64,000 nucleotides of DNA from Shewanella marinintestina (GCF_023283845.1 NZ_JAKILC010000015.1:62001-126000), one strand, 5' to 3'; positions 27,750-37,158 are shown, counted from the first letter of the stretch. Notes: generated by a model not told the origin, from the letters alone. Numbers and translations are program-made.

Positions 27750-28195
27750 TGAAAGGTATCTTACATGCTGAAATGGAAGTTGAAATTCCATTTCACGATG
27801 TCGATTCGATGGGGATCACTTGGCATGGTAACTACCTGCGCTATTTTGAATTAGTACGCTGTAAACTGCTGGATAAAATCGACTATGGTTACCGCGCCAT
27901 GCAAGACTCGGGTTATAGCTGGCCGATTGTCGACGTGCAGATAAAGTACGTGCAGTCGAGTACCTTCGAGCAGCTTGTCACCGTTAAGGCATCCTTAGTT
28001 GAGTGGGAGAACCGCATTAAGATCAACTACCAAGTACTTGATGTTAAAACAGGTAAACGTATTACTAAGGGTTACACCATACAGGCCGCCGTCGATATGC
28101 AAACTCAAGAGTTATGCTTTGTTACCCCTGATATATTCCAGCAAAAAATAGCCCATTTAATTGCCGCTAAAAGTCAGCAATCAGAGCAGCCTTAA
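27749..28195 (+). CDS. apeK: 4HBT-family acyl thioesterase of aryl polyene cluster
   Basis: The 148-residue hotdog thioesterase has the 4-hydroxybenzoyl-CoA thioesterase signature HDVDSMGITWHGNYLRYFE (the Asp of the motif is the usual catalytic residue). It would hydrolyse a thioester in the polyene pathway, as proposed for ApeK. GAGG lies eight to nine bases upstream, and the start overlaps the stop of the partial duplicate. It ends at a TAATG overlap with the LolA-like gene. Confidence 0.9.
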   Translation: MKGILHAEMEVEIPFHDVDSMGITWHGNYLRYFELVRCKLLDKIDYGYRAMQDSGYSWPIVDVQIKYVQSSTFEQLVTVKASLVEWENRIKINYQVLDVKTGKRITKGYTIQAAVDMQTQELCFVTPDIFQQKIAHLIAAKSQQSEQP

Positions 28196-28944
28196 TGAAG
28201 TATATATTCAGCCTAATATTAGCCCTGCTGCCTCTATTAATAAGTGGCAGCGGCTTTGCAGCAGATAGCGCAGAAGCTAGCTATAGCGAACTTTTTAATA
28301 AGCCTGCTAATAACGCTGATTTACTTAACTTGAGTCAGCAATTATCGCCAAGCGCGCAAACCAAAGGTAGCTTTAGCCAATACCGCTATTTAAAGGTGCT
28401 CAAAAAGCCGTTAGTTAGCCAAGGCGAGTTTATCTTCTCTAAAGATCTTGGAATTATTTGGCAGCAAAACAGTCCTTTTGCTAGCACATTGATCTTGAAA
28501 GATAAGCAGCTTATTCAAATTGATAGCCAAGGTAACATTAACGTTAACCATGCAGAACAAGCCGGTAGCGCGAATATGATGAGTGATATCATGCCCAAGC
28601 TATTAAGTGCATTACTCAGTGGTGACATTAATCAACTGCAACAACACTTTGAATTAAGTCTTAATCTTGATGGCAAACCTCTAGCAACCGAAGCGGGTAT
28701 AGACTTAAATACGACCGTTGAGCCAACTGCGCAATGGCAACTTGGGCTAAAGCCCATCGACCCAATGCTCGCAAAAGCTCTACCTAAAATGGTGCTAGCT
28801 GGTAAACAACAAATTCAAACTCTGGTGTTATATAGTGCCAACGGTGATCGCAGTCAGATCGAGTTTTCAGCGCTGGACGAAAGCCCATTAAGCTCTCAAG
28901 ACAAAGCGCGTTATGAGCCTAGTTCTGTGGGCACCGCGCCATAA
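28195..28944 (+). CDS. LolA-like outer membrane lipoprotein carrier protein
   Basis: The 249-residue protein has a cleavable signal peptide (about 22 residues, ending SGFAADS) and a LolA-fold pattern with TKGSFSQYRYLKVLKKPLVS and FSKDLGIIW segments. It occupies the apeL position. In the periplasm it probably shuttles the lipid-linked polyene, together with the adjacent MMPL transporter, toward the outer membrane. Starts and ends by one-base overlaps with its neighbours. Confidence 0.85.
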   Translation: MKYIFSLILALLPLLISGSGFAADSAEASYSELFNKPANNADLLNLSQQLSPSAQTKGSFSQYRYLKVLKKPLVSQGEFIFSKDLGIIWQQNSPFASTLILKDKQLIQIDSQGNINVNHAEQAGSANMMSDIMPKLLSALLSGDINQLQQHFELSLNLDGKPLATEAGIDLNTTVEPTAQWQLGLKPIDPMLAKALPKMVLAGKQQIQTLVLYSANGDRSQIEFSALDESPLSSQDKARYEPSSVGTAP

Positions 28945-31352
28945 TGAATCTAAGCCTGTGTGCCTTATTAAGCCAAAAGACCGCCAAGTTAAGATTTATA
29001 CTGTGGCTTGCATTAATCCTCGCCTCGATCGCAACTGGCTTTAGCCTATGGCAAAGCGGTGCTCGGGTACAAAGTGATATTTTAGCTATGCTGCCTAAGG
29101 TTAGCGAAAGCCCCATCACTCAGCGCGCAATGGATCAGGTCGAGCAACAATTAGCTAATCGCGTTTATTTAGGCCTCATCAGTAACAATGAACAATCTGC
29201 CATTAACGCAGCCAAGCTAACAATTCAAACCCTCAAACAGCTTGATAGCAAAGATCCCGCATTTATCAATATCAGCAGCGCCGATATGGCGCAAGCTGAC
29301 GCGCTAAACCAGTATTACTTTAACCACAGGTTTCAGCTATTAACTCTCTCTCAGCAACAGCTATTGCAACAGGGGCAATGGCAACAACTGACTCAAGCCG
29401 CACTAGAAAAGCTCTATAACGCTTTTAGTTACGCCAACAGTGAACTACTGAGCCGCGATCCATTACTATTATACCCTGATTCTTTGTTAGCCCTTGCCCC
29501 ATCGCAACAACTGACAGTCAAGCAAGGCGTGCTCATCGCAACAATAGCGCCAAGCAACAATCAACCACTACGTTATGCGGCAATTGTTATGGCTAAGGGC
29601 AGTGACAGCGCGTTTAATCCTAATGCTCAGCAACAACAGTTAAGCGCACTAACGTTGGCCTTCAATACCACTAAATCGCAATTTAAAGAAATTGAAATCA
29701 TCAAAGCTGGCGCACTGTTTCATGCCATAGCCGCAACCGATAACGCGAAAAAAGAAGTGTCCAGCATAGGGCTATTATCACTCGTTGGGGTCATTAGCTT
29801 AGTGTGGCTAGCATTTCGCTCTTTAATGCCACTGACGATAGCCGTTGTCACCGTCAGTACCAGCTTACTATTTGCCGTGGTTAGCACAGCCCTGATATTT
29901 GGTGAGCTGCACCTACTGACCTTGGTCTTTGGTACTAGCCTTATCGGGATCTCTATCGACTACTGTTTTCACTATTACTGTGAACGCTTAACTCACCCAA
30001 GTGATACTAGTGAGCAGGTGATTAAGCGTATCTTTGCCGCAATAACTCTGGCTCTAATTACCAGCGCTATCGCCTATAGTGCCATGGGGTTCGCACCTTT
30101 CCCTGGGATGCAACAAGTTGCCGTCTTCTGCGCAGCTGGGCTACTCGGCGCATACTTAACCTTAGTATTGGCCTACCCAACACTTGCTAGTCAGCCGTTA
30201 AACAATGCTAATCAAGCATTAAATCTAGCGAGTCGCTATCAAGGCTTTATGCTTAACCGCTTTACACCTAGAAGCCTAATCGCAAAAATGGGTCTCTCTC
30301 TTGGCGTCACTATCTTCATTTTAACGGGCTTGCTAAGGCTCACTGCCAATGATGATATTCGCCAGCTGCAACACACGCCCACTGATATTCAAGCAGAAGA
30401 AAATCAGCTTCGCACCTTACTCAGTGGTGGCACTGATAATCAGTTTCTACTGGTTACGGCAGCAACAGAAGAGCAAGTAAAACAGCATTTAGCAGAGCTT
30501 GAGCCGATACTAGAACAAGCTAAGCAAGATAACCTTATTGGTAACCATTTAAGCTTAAGTCGATTCTTGCCTAGTCAGAAACAGCAGCAGCTAAACTATC
30601 AGTTGCAAGGGCAGATTTATCTGCAACATTTAGATGAAATCATTGCCACGTTAGGCTTAGATGACAACATAAAACCAGAATTGATATACGCCTATCAGGC
30701 GGCTGGTTCAGAGTTTATTAGCGCCGCCAGCTTCTTAAACCATCAAGCAGGAGTAAGCTTTAAACCACTTTGGCTTGCCGCTGATATAAAAGATGATTCA
30801 GGCTATGGTGCAATCGTGCTGCTTGGCGGTATCAAACAACTTAATCGTGTCGCCGCACTATTTACAGATAATGCCAATGTTCAGCTAGTCGATAAAGTTG
30901 ATGACATATCAAGAGTGATGGGCCATTACCGCCAACTCACTTTAGCCTTACTCGCCATCGCCTTAGTGGTTGCAGGTGTTATATTTAGCTTTAGATTTGG
31001 CTTGAAGCTCGCAGCAGTAGTGGTTGCTGTGCCCGCATTAGCCGCATTACTGACGCTGGCAAGCTTAGGCTTACTCAATAACCCACTCACGCTTTTTCAT
31101 GCTTTAGCACTTATTTTGGTGTTTGGTATTGGCGTGGATTACAGCTTATTTTTTGCCGAATCGACCCAACAATCTAAAGGCGTAATGATGGCGGTCTTTA
31201 TGTCGGCTATATCAACAATACTTGCCTTTGGCTTACTGGCTTTTAGCCAAACACCTGCGATAAATGCCTTCGGGCTGACACTGTTATTCGGTATTAGCTT
31301 TACCTTTTTACTGGCGCCATTTATTCAAAATTTCACAAGGAATCCCCTTTAA
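28944..31352 (+). CDS. MMPL/RND-type exporter of aryl polyene cluster
   Basis: The 802-residue membrane protein shows the duplicated RND/MMPL layout: one helix near residue 20, a periplasmic domain, five helices at about 265-415, then a repeat with a helix near 450, a second periplasmic domain and five helices at about 665-800. The motif GISIDYCFHYYCE in the first half and GIGVDYSLFFAE in the second carry the conserved membrane aspartates. By position it is apeM. It should move the lipidated polyene out of the inner membrane, using the proton gradient. Confidence 0.88.
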   Translation: MNLSLCALLSQKTAKLRFILWLALILASIATGFSLWQSGARVQSDILAMLPKVSESPITQRAMDQVEQQLANRVYLGLISNNEQSAINAAKLTIQTLKQLDSKDPAFINISSADMAQADALNQYYFNHRFQLLTLSQQQLLQQGQWQQLTQAALEKLYNAFSYANSELLSRDPLLLYPDSLLALAPSQQLTVKQGVLIATIAPSNNQPLRYAAIVMAKGSDSAFNPNAQQQQLSALTLAFNTTKSQFKEIEIIKAGALFHAIAATDNAKKEVSSIGLLSLVGVISLVWLAFRSLMPLTIAVVTVSTSLLFAVVSTALIFGELHLLTLVFGTSLIGISIDYCFHYYCERLTHPSDTSEQVIKRIFAAITLALITSAIAYSAMGFAPFPGMQQVAVFCAAGLLGAYLTLVLAYPTLASQPLNNANQALNLASRYQGFMLNRFTPRSLIAKMGLSLGVTIFILTGLLRLTANDDIRQLQHTPTDIQAEENQLRTLLSGGTDNQFLLVTAATEEQVKQHLAELEPILEQAKQDNLIGNHLSLSRFLPSQKQQQLNYQLQGQIYLQHLDEIIATLGLDDNIKPELIYAYQAAGSEFISAASFLNHQAGVSFKPLWLAADIKDDSGYGAIVLLGGIKQLNRVAALFTDNANVQLVDKVDDISRVMGHYRQLTLALLAIALVVAGVIFSFRFGLKLAAVVVAVPALAALLTLASLGLLNNPLTLFHALALILVFGIGVDYSLFFAESTQQSKGVMMAVFMSAISTILAFGLLAFSQTPAINAFGLTLLFGISFTFLLAPFIQNFTRNPL

Positions 31353-32629
31353 TGTCGAGTGCAACCTCAGTTCAGAATGACGTCGAACAATGCACTACCG
31401 AAACGGTAGATGTTGCGATTATAGGGGCTGGACCATCGGGTAGTATTGTCGCTAGTCTGCTACACGCCCAAGGCAAGAAGGTTCTGGTATTAGAGAAGCA
31501 GCACTTCCCGCGCTTTTCGATTGGTGAAAGCTTGCTGCCTTGTTGTATGCAGGTCATTACCGAGGCCAATATGCTTGAAGCGGTCAATCAAGCAGGGTTC
31601 CAATTTAAAAATGGCGCCGCATTTAGATACCAAGACAAATACACAACCTTTGACTTTACCGATAAATTTAGCCCAGGCCCAGGCACTACGTTTCAAGTTG
31701 AGCGCGCCACATTTGATAAATTGCTCGCCGATGAAGCCTGTAAGCAAGGCGTAGATATTCGTTATGGCCACACAGTTCACTCGGTCGCATTAAGCGGCGA
31801 ACCGAGTCTTGAAATCAGCAATGAACAAGGCCAAACACAGACTATTAAGGCTAAGTTTATCCTCGATGCCAGTGGTTTTGGCCGAGTACTGCCACGCCTA
31901 CTCGACCTAGAAAAACCATCGACACTGCCGACCCGTAGCGCTGTGTTTAATCATGTTCGCGACAACATTAGCGACCCAAACTTTGATCGTAATAAGATAT
32001 TAATTAGTGTCCACCCAGATAACCAAGATATTTGGTACTGGCTGATCCCATTTAGCGATGGTCGTTGCTCGGTTGGCGTAGTCGGTGAGCCTCATCAATT
32101 AGCCGTGGTAGAAAACGGCCTCGATGGCGACTTAGATCAGCTACTTAAAATCATGATTGACCAGGAGCCAGGCTTAAAGAAACTGCTAGCGAATGCAGAG
32201 TTAATTAATCAATCTGGCTTATTAAAAGGCTACTCAGCCAACGTCAAAACCCTAGCGACTGACAAATTCGCCCTACTGGGTAATGCCGGCGAATTTCTTG
32301 ACCCGGTGTTTTCATCTGGTGTCACCATCGCTATGCAGTCAGCATCAATGGCGGCTAAAACACTGCTTAAGCAGTTAAATGGCGAGACAGTGGATTGGCA
32401 ACAGGATTACGCTACACCATTAATGAAGGGAGTCGACACATTTAGAACCTACGTTGAAGCTTGGTACGATTGCCGCTTTCAAGATACGATCTTTTTTGAC
32501 GATCCAGATCCAAAGATCAAACAGATGATCTGCTCTATTCTGGCGGGTTATGCTTGGGATGATCAAAACCCTTTTGTCAGTGAGTCTAAGCGTCGTTTAG
32601 ATATGGTTGTTGAACTATGTCGCAGCTAA
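31352..32629 (+). CDS. FAD-dependent oxidoreductase with flavin-halogenase signatures
   Basis: The 425-residue flavoprotein begins with a Rossmann motif GAGPSG (25-30) and has GESLLP at 58-63. It carries WYWLIP at 228-233, fitting the WxWxIP signature of flavin-dependent halogenases, and Lys86 in GFQFKNGA at the position of the lysine that guides hypohalous acid. These suggest a variant-B halogenase acting on a carrier-bound or free aryl group, but non-halogenating relatives share part of the pattern. It lies between the MMPL exporter and the DUF3261 lipoprotein, coupled by overlaps. No flavin reductase gene is nearby. Confidence 0.8.
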   Translation: MSSATSVQNDVEQCTTETVDVAIIGAGPSGSIVASLLHAQGKKVLVLEKQHFPRFSIGESLLPCCMQVITEANMLEAVNQAGFQFKNGAAFRYQDKYTTFDFTDKFSPGPGTTFQVERATFDKLLADEACKQGVDIRYGHTVHSVALSGEPSLEISNEQGQTQTIKAKFILDASGFGRVLPRLLDLEKPSTLPTRSAVFNHVRDNISDPNFDRNKILISVHPDNQDIWYWLIPFSDGRCSVGVVGEPHQLAVVENGLDGDLDQLLKIMIDQEPGLKKLLANAELINQSGLLKGYSANVKTLATDKFALLGNAGEFLDPVFSSGVTIAMQSASMAAKTLLKQLNGETVDWQQDYATPLMKGVDTFRTYVEAWYDCRFQDTIFFDDPDPKIKQMICSILAGYAWDDQNPFVSESKRRLDMVVELCRS

Positions 32630-33264
32630 ATCGCCATTTTGGCATCATAGTTTTTGCACTATTACTCAGTGCTTGCAGCCACACGTTGGAGCGTAAAACC
32701 TGCGTTGAGCTGGCAAGCGATGTCAGATATTGCTTAGCGCCTGTTGCAGACTCACTACCTCAACAGCAAACAGTCAGCGCAACCCAAAAAGCGACCATTC
32801 GCACTCAGGACCAGCAACATGAACTGCTCACTCAGCTAGAGTTAACTCAGGAAAACCTAACATTGGTGGGTCTAGCTCCGTTAGGGCAAGCGCTATTTAC
32901 GCTGACCTATGATGATTATACGCTGGTAAGCGAGCAGAGTACTTTTATGGGCGAGCAATTTAAAGCTGAGTATCTGCTCGCGATAATGCAATTAATTTAC
33001 TGGCCCGATGATAGCGTCAATCGCCATTTACAAGGTGCGGTTATACGTCCGTATCAGTGCGATGCAAACTTATGCCGTGGCCTTTTTACAGAGCAAAGTG
33101 ATAGCAAAAATAGCCCAGATGCCGATAAGAACAGCAATAACAACCTACCGATTATTGCCATTCGCTATCACGCTAGCGACAATAGTAAACAAGATAAGTG
33201 GCAAACCAATGTTGAGCTAACGATTGATGCAGCCGACTTTAAACTCAATATCAGCCCGATATAA
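32617..33264 (+). CDS. DUF3261 lipoprotein of aryl polyene cluster
   Basis: The 215-residue protein starts with a lipoprotein signal ending in the lipobox LLSAC, followed by a DUF3261-like domain. It overlaps the flavoenzyme gene by 13 bases and sits at the apeN position. It is probably an outer or inner membrane lipoprotein that helps insertion or sorting of the pigment; its exact role is unknown. Confidence 0.82.
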   Translation: MSQLNRHFGIIVFALLLSACSHTLERKTCVELASDVRYCLAPVADSLPQQQTVSATQKATIRTQDQQHELLTQLELTQENLTLVGLAPLGQALFTLTYDDYTLVSEQSTFMGEQFKAEYLLAIMQLIYWPDDSVNRHLQGAVIRPYQCDANLCRGLFTEQSDSKNSPDADKNSNNNLPIIAIRYHASDNSKQDKWQTNVELTIDAADFKLNISPI

Positions 33265-33286
33265 CTCTTACGTGGTGGACATTTAA

Positions 33287-34558
33287 GTGAACTCAACAAC
33301 GCCAATTGCGATAACCCATTTAGGCTTATGCACGCCGATAGGGCAAACTCCGCAAGCTGTGCTCGACAACTTAGTTGCCGGTAATATCGATGGCATGCAA
33401 TGGCGTGATGACTTGCTATTTGAACGCTCTGTATTAGTCGGCCAAATTCCTTTTGAATTACCTCAAATACCTAAACAACTCGCGCAGTTCGACACCCGTA
33501 ATAATCAGTTAGCCTTGCTTATTGCGCAGCAGATTGAGTCTAGCGTTAAACAAGCCAAGCAAGATTATGGTAGCCAGCGGGTAGGTATTGTTATTGGTAC
33601 TAGTACCTCGGGTATTTCCACCGGAGAACAGGCACTTAGTGTGCACCAGAGTCAGGGCGAATTTCCCCAAGATTATGACTATGCCAAACAAGAGCTCGGC
33701 GATACTAGTCAATTCTTGCAGGCTTATTTAGATCTAACTGGCCCTTGCTATACCGTATCAACTGCGTGCTCATCGAGTGCAAAAGTGTTTGCCAGCGCGA
33801 CTCGCTTAATTAACGCGGACGTATGCGATATGGTGATCGTTGGTGGCGTTGATACTCTTTGTCAGCTCACTCTGAACGGCTTTCACTCACTGGAATCAAT
33901 ATCTAGCGGCCATTGCCAGCCTTTCAGCCAAAACCGTGATGGGATAAATATTGGTGAAGGCGGCGCGTTGTTTACCTTGGAAAGGGTGTGCCTAGATAAA
34001 GCGGCTACTGAACATGCTGCTATCGTACTCAGCGGCTTTGGTGAGTCGAGCGATGCGCACCATATTTCGGCGCCACACCCTGAAGGGCGCGGCGCGATTG
34101 CAGCCATGCAAGCCGCACTAACGATGGCAGGCTTATCACCTTCGCAGATTGATTACCTCAACCTGCATGGCACTGCGACGCCTAAAAACGACGCTATGGA
34201 GAGCCGCGCGGTACAGCAAGTATTTGGTAAAAATCTGCCAGCTTGTAGCTCGACCAAGCCGCTTACCGGCCATACACTGGGCGCAGCAGGGGCAATAGAA
34301 GCGGCATTTTGCTATTTGCTACTTAGCGACTACAACCGCCAGCAATATTTACCGCCCCAAGTATGGGATAATCAACGCGATACTAACGATCCTAACTTAC
34401 CTTTAGTCAGCTCAGCTACGCAGACCAAGATACGGCATGTAATGAGTAACTCGTTTGCCTTTGGTGGCAGCAATGCCAGCCTGATCTTAAGTCGCAAGCT
34501 CAGTGCCGCAGAATCTCAATTAGCTAATGACCCACAAGGGATAAACCAAAATGTTTGA
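33287..34558 (+). CDS. apeO: Beta-ketoacyl-ACP synthase, aryl polyene KS
   Basis: The 423-residue KS has the full catalytic triad Cys161 (VSTACSSSAK), His294 (NLHGTATPKND) and His329 (KPLTGHTLGAAG). It starts with GTG at 33287. In the Xenorhabdus system this KS pairs with the cysteine-less ApeC chain-length factor to extend the aryl polyene with malonyl-ACP. It overlaps apeP by eight bases. Confidence 0.9.
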   Translation: MNSTTPIAITHLGLCTPIGQTPQAVLDNLVAGNIDGMQWRDDLLFERSVLVGQIPFELPQIPKQLAQFDTRNNQLALLIAQQIESSVKQAKQDYGSQRVGIVIGTSTSGISTGEQALSVHQSQGEFPQDYDYAKQELGDTSQFLQAYLDLTGPCYTVSTACSSSAKVFASATRLINADVCDMVIVGGVDTLCQLTLNGFHSLESISSGHCQPFSQNRDGINIGEGGALFTLERVCLDKAATEHAAIVLSGFGESSDAHHISAPHPEGRGAIAAMQAALTMAGLSPSQIDYLNLHGTATPKNDAMESRAVQQVFGKNLPACSSTKPLTGHTLGAAGAIEAAFCYLLLSDYNRQQYLPPQVWDNQRDTNDPNLPLVSSATQTKIRHVMSNSFAFGGSNASLILSRKLSAAESQLANDPQGINQNV

Positions 34559-35027
34559 TCCAACCAAACTTTCTGAGTGTGATGTTGCTGAGTTTATCCC
34601 TCATCGCGACCCAATGATTTTGATTAGCCAATTGCTTGAGTACAGCCAAGATAGCTTACTCACGCAAACTGATGTATCGACGGCCAGCCCATACTTTGAT
34701 CCTCGCTTAAATGGTGTCCCCAACTACGTAGGTATTGAATATATGGCGCAGAGCATTGCCGCGCTAGCTGGCGTTGAAGCACATTTACGCAATGATATAA
34801 TTCGAGTCGGATTTTTGCTTGGCAGCCGTAAACTTAAGATGCATATCAGCCAATTTAAACTGGGCCAGAGTTACCAAACAAAAGTGACTCGTTTATATCA
34901 AGAAGAGTCTGGTTTAGCTGTGTTTGATTGCCAAATCCTCCACAATCAAGAGGTGGTTGCTGAAGCCAACGTCAATGTGTTTCAGCCACAAGATACCCAA
35001 GCCTATATCGCCGATGCAGCGCAATAG
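34551..35027 (+). CDS. apeP: Hotdog-fold dehydratase partner
   Basis: The 158-residue protein is a FabZ-like hotdog protein with FIPHRDPMILISQLLE at its N-terminus. In the known system ApeP forms a complex with ApeI to act as 3-hydroxyacyl-ACP dehydratase. Its start overlaps apeO by eight bases. A 95-base gap follows before apeQ, the largest spacing in the second half of the cluster. Confidence 0.86.
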   Translation: MFDPTKLSECDVAEFIPHRDPMILISQLLEYSQDSLLTQTDVSTASPYFDPRLNGVPNYVGIEYMAQSIAALAGVEAHLRNDIIRVGFLLGSRKLKMHISQFKLGQSYQTKVTRLYQEESGLAVFDCQILHNQEVVAEANVNVFQPQDTQAYIADAAQ

Positions 35028-35122
35028 CTAGCAACGACATATCAATAGAATATACAAACGTAGCCCGCTAATACATCTTAACGGATGACGAATAATAATC
35101 AGGCTGCGTAGGGAGCAACAAG

Positions 35123-35848
35123 ATGTCAAAAAGAGTATTAATAACCGGTTCGAGCCGTGGTATTGGTAAAGCCATCGCCCTCAGATTAGCGGCTTCTGGT
35201 TTTGATATTGCTATGCATTTTCATAGTAATCAAGACGCCGCCAACGCCACTAAAGCCGAACTCGAGCAGCACGGTATTCACGTTAGTTGCTTGCAGTTTG
35301 ATATCGCTAATCGCGCTGTTGTTAAACAAGCTATCGAACAAGATATTGAGCAACACGGTGCTTATTATGGCGTCGTTCTCAATGCGGGTATTAATGCCGA
35401 CACAGCATTCCCTGCGATGACTGAAAGTGAGTGGGACAGAGTAGTCCACACTAACCTTGATGGCTTTTATAACGTGATTCATCCAACCGTAATGCCTATG
35501 GTGCAAGGTCGCCAAGGCGGACGCATTATTACGCTTGCGTCAGTATCTGGCATTGCTGGTAACCGCGGTCAAGTAAACTACAGCGCTTCTAAAGCCGGAA
35601 TTATCGGTGCAACCAAGGCACTGTCTTTAGAACTCGCTAAGCGCAAAATCACCGTAAACTGTATTGCACCGGGTTTAATCGAAACGGATATGGTCAGCGA
35701 TATCCCTAAAGATATGGTCAACACCTTAGTGCCGATGCGCCGCATGGGTAAGCCATCAGAAATTGCCGGCTTAGCTAACTATTTAATGTCTGAAGATGCC
35801 GCCTATGTCACGCGTCAGGTGATCTCGGTAAACGGAGGCATGATATGA
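35123..35848 (+). CDS. apeQ: 3-oxoacyl-ACP reductase (FabG-like), aryl polyene KR
   Basis: The 241-residue SDR enzyme has the NADPH site GSSRGIG (9-15), NAG motif and the catalytic triad Ser138, Tyr151 and Lys155 (YSASK). It reduces the keto group after each extension so that dehydration gives the conjugated chain. AGGGAG lies upstream of the ATG. It overlaps apeR by four bases (ATGA). Confidence 0.92.
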   Translation: MSKRVLITGSSRGIGKAIALRLAASGFDIAMHFHSNQDAANATKAELEQHGIHVSCLQFDIANRAVVKQAIEQDIEQHGAYYGVVLNAGINADTAFPAMTESEWDRVVHTNLDGFYNVIHPTVMPMVQGRQGGRIITLASVSGIAGNRGQVNYSASKAGIIGATKALSLELAKRKITVNCIAPGLIETDMVSDIPKDMVNTLVPMRRMGKPSEIAGLANYLMSEDAAYVTRQVISVNGGMI

Positions 35849-37092
35849 GCCAAGCCGCTTTTCCGCGCCGCGTAGTCATCACTGGAGTAGGTGGTATTTC
35901 AGCACTTGGTCATGACTGGCCAACAATAGCTGCAAGTTTAAAAGCACAAAAGAACTGCGTAGTACGCATGGACGAATGGGATCGATTTGCCGATTTGCAT
36001 ACCCGTTTAGCCGCACCAGTGACCGACTTCGAAGTGCCCAGCCATTACAAGCGTAAGAAGATCCGCTCAATGGGACGAGTATCGATTATGGCGACTCGCG
36101 CCAGTGAACTTGCACTTATCGATGCCAATTTACTTGATGATCCTGTTGTTACATCTGGGGCCATGGGCATCGCCTATGGCTCATCAACGGGCAGTACCGA
36201 TCCTATTATCGCCTTTGGTGACATGCTCAAAGACGGTGATATGTCTGGCGTAACTGCCACTAGCTATATCCGTATGATGGCCCATACCACAGCTGTTAAC
36301 GTGGGCGTCTTCTTTGGCCTTAAAGGCCGCGTGCACACCACCAGCAGCGCCTGTACCTCAGGCAGTCAAGGCATAGGCTACGCCTATGAAGCGATCAAAT
36401 ATGGTCAGCAAGATCTGATGCTGGCAGGTGGCGGCGAAGAGCTGTGCCCAACCGAAGCTGTGGTGTTTGATACCTTATTCGCCACCAGCACTCAAAACGA
36501 TGCCCCAACAGCAAACCCACGCCCGTTTGATAAAGAACGCGACGGTCTAGTCATTGGCGAAGGCGCTTGCACCTTAGTGCTAGAAGAACTAGAACATGCA
36601 AAAGCTCGCGGTGCAAAAATCTATGCAGAAATCGTTGGCTTTGGTACTAATGCCGATGGTCTGCACGTGACGCAACCCAACAGCGCAACCATGGAAACCG
36701 CGATTCGCTTAGCGTTAAAAGATGCGGCTATTGATGCCGATAAAGTCGGTTATGTGAATGCTCACGGCACGGCAACAGATCGCGGCGATATTGCTGAAAC
36801 ACAGGCGACTCATGCGGTATTTGGCGCTAAGCAACCTATCTCATCGCTTAAGAGCTACACCGGCCATACACTCGGAGCCTGCGGCGCACTAGAAGCTTGG
36901 GTGAGCATTGAGATGATGAATGCAGGTTGGTTTGCGCCAACACTGAATTTAACTGAAATTGACCCAGAATGCGCTGAGCTAGACTACATCAAAGATGATA
37001 TTCGCTTGCTTGAAACTGACTATGTGATGAGTAATAACTTTGCCTTTGGCGGTATTAATACTTCACTTATCTTTAAAAAATGGCACGACTAA
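35845..37092 (+). CDS. apeR: Beta-ketoacyl-ACP synthase II-like, second aryl polyene KS
   Basis: The 415-residue ketosynthase has Cys170 (TTSSACTSGSQG), His307 (NAHGTATDRGD) and His341 (SYTGHTLGACG). It is a complete, homodimer-type KS and may act early on the aryl starter, as suggested for ApeR. It is the last gene of the cluster and is followed by a terminator. Confidence 0.92.
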   Translation: MSQAAFPRRVVITGVGGISALGHDWPTIAASLKAQKNCVVRMDEWDRFADLHTRLAAPVTDFEVPSHYKRKKIRSMGRVSIMATRASELALIDANLLDDPVVTSGAMGIAYGSSTGSTDPIIAFGDMLKDGDMSGVTATSYIRMMAHTTAVNVGVFFGLKGRVHTTSSACTSGSQGIGYAYEAIKYGQQDLMLAGGGEELCPTEAVVFDTLFATSTQNDAPTANPRPFDKERDGLVIGEGACTLVLEELEHAKARGAKIYAEIVGFGTNADGLHVTQPNSATMETAIRLALKDAAIDADKVGYVNAHGTATDRGDIAETQATHAVFGAKQPISSLKSYTGHTLGACGALEAWVSIEMMNAGWFAPTLNLTEIDPECAELDYIKDDIRLLETDYVMSNNFAFGGINTSLIFKKWHD

Positions 37093-37112
37093 TCAATATT
37101 ACGTCCCCAAAC

Positions 37113-37140
37113 AAAAAGCCCCCATCTAGGAGGCTTTTTT
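37113..37140. terminator. Bidirectional terminator at the end of the aryl polyene cluster
   Basis: A stem pairing AAAAAGCC with GGCTTTTT, with an inner CC/GG pair and one mismatch, lies between the convergent apeR and thioesterase-like genes. A-run and T-run flanks allow function in both directions. Confidence 0.8.
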
Positions 37141-37158
37141 AGTATTTGTAGCTAGATA

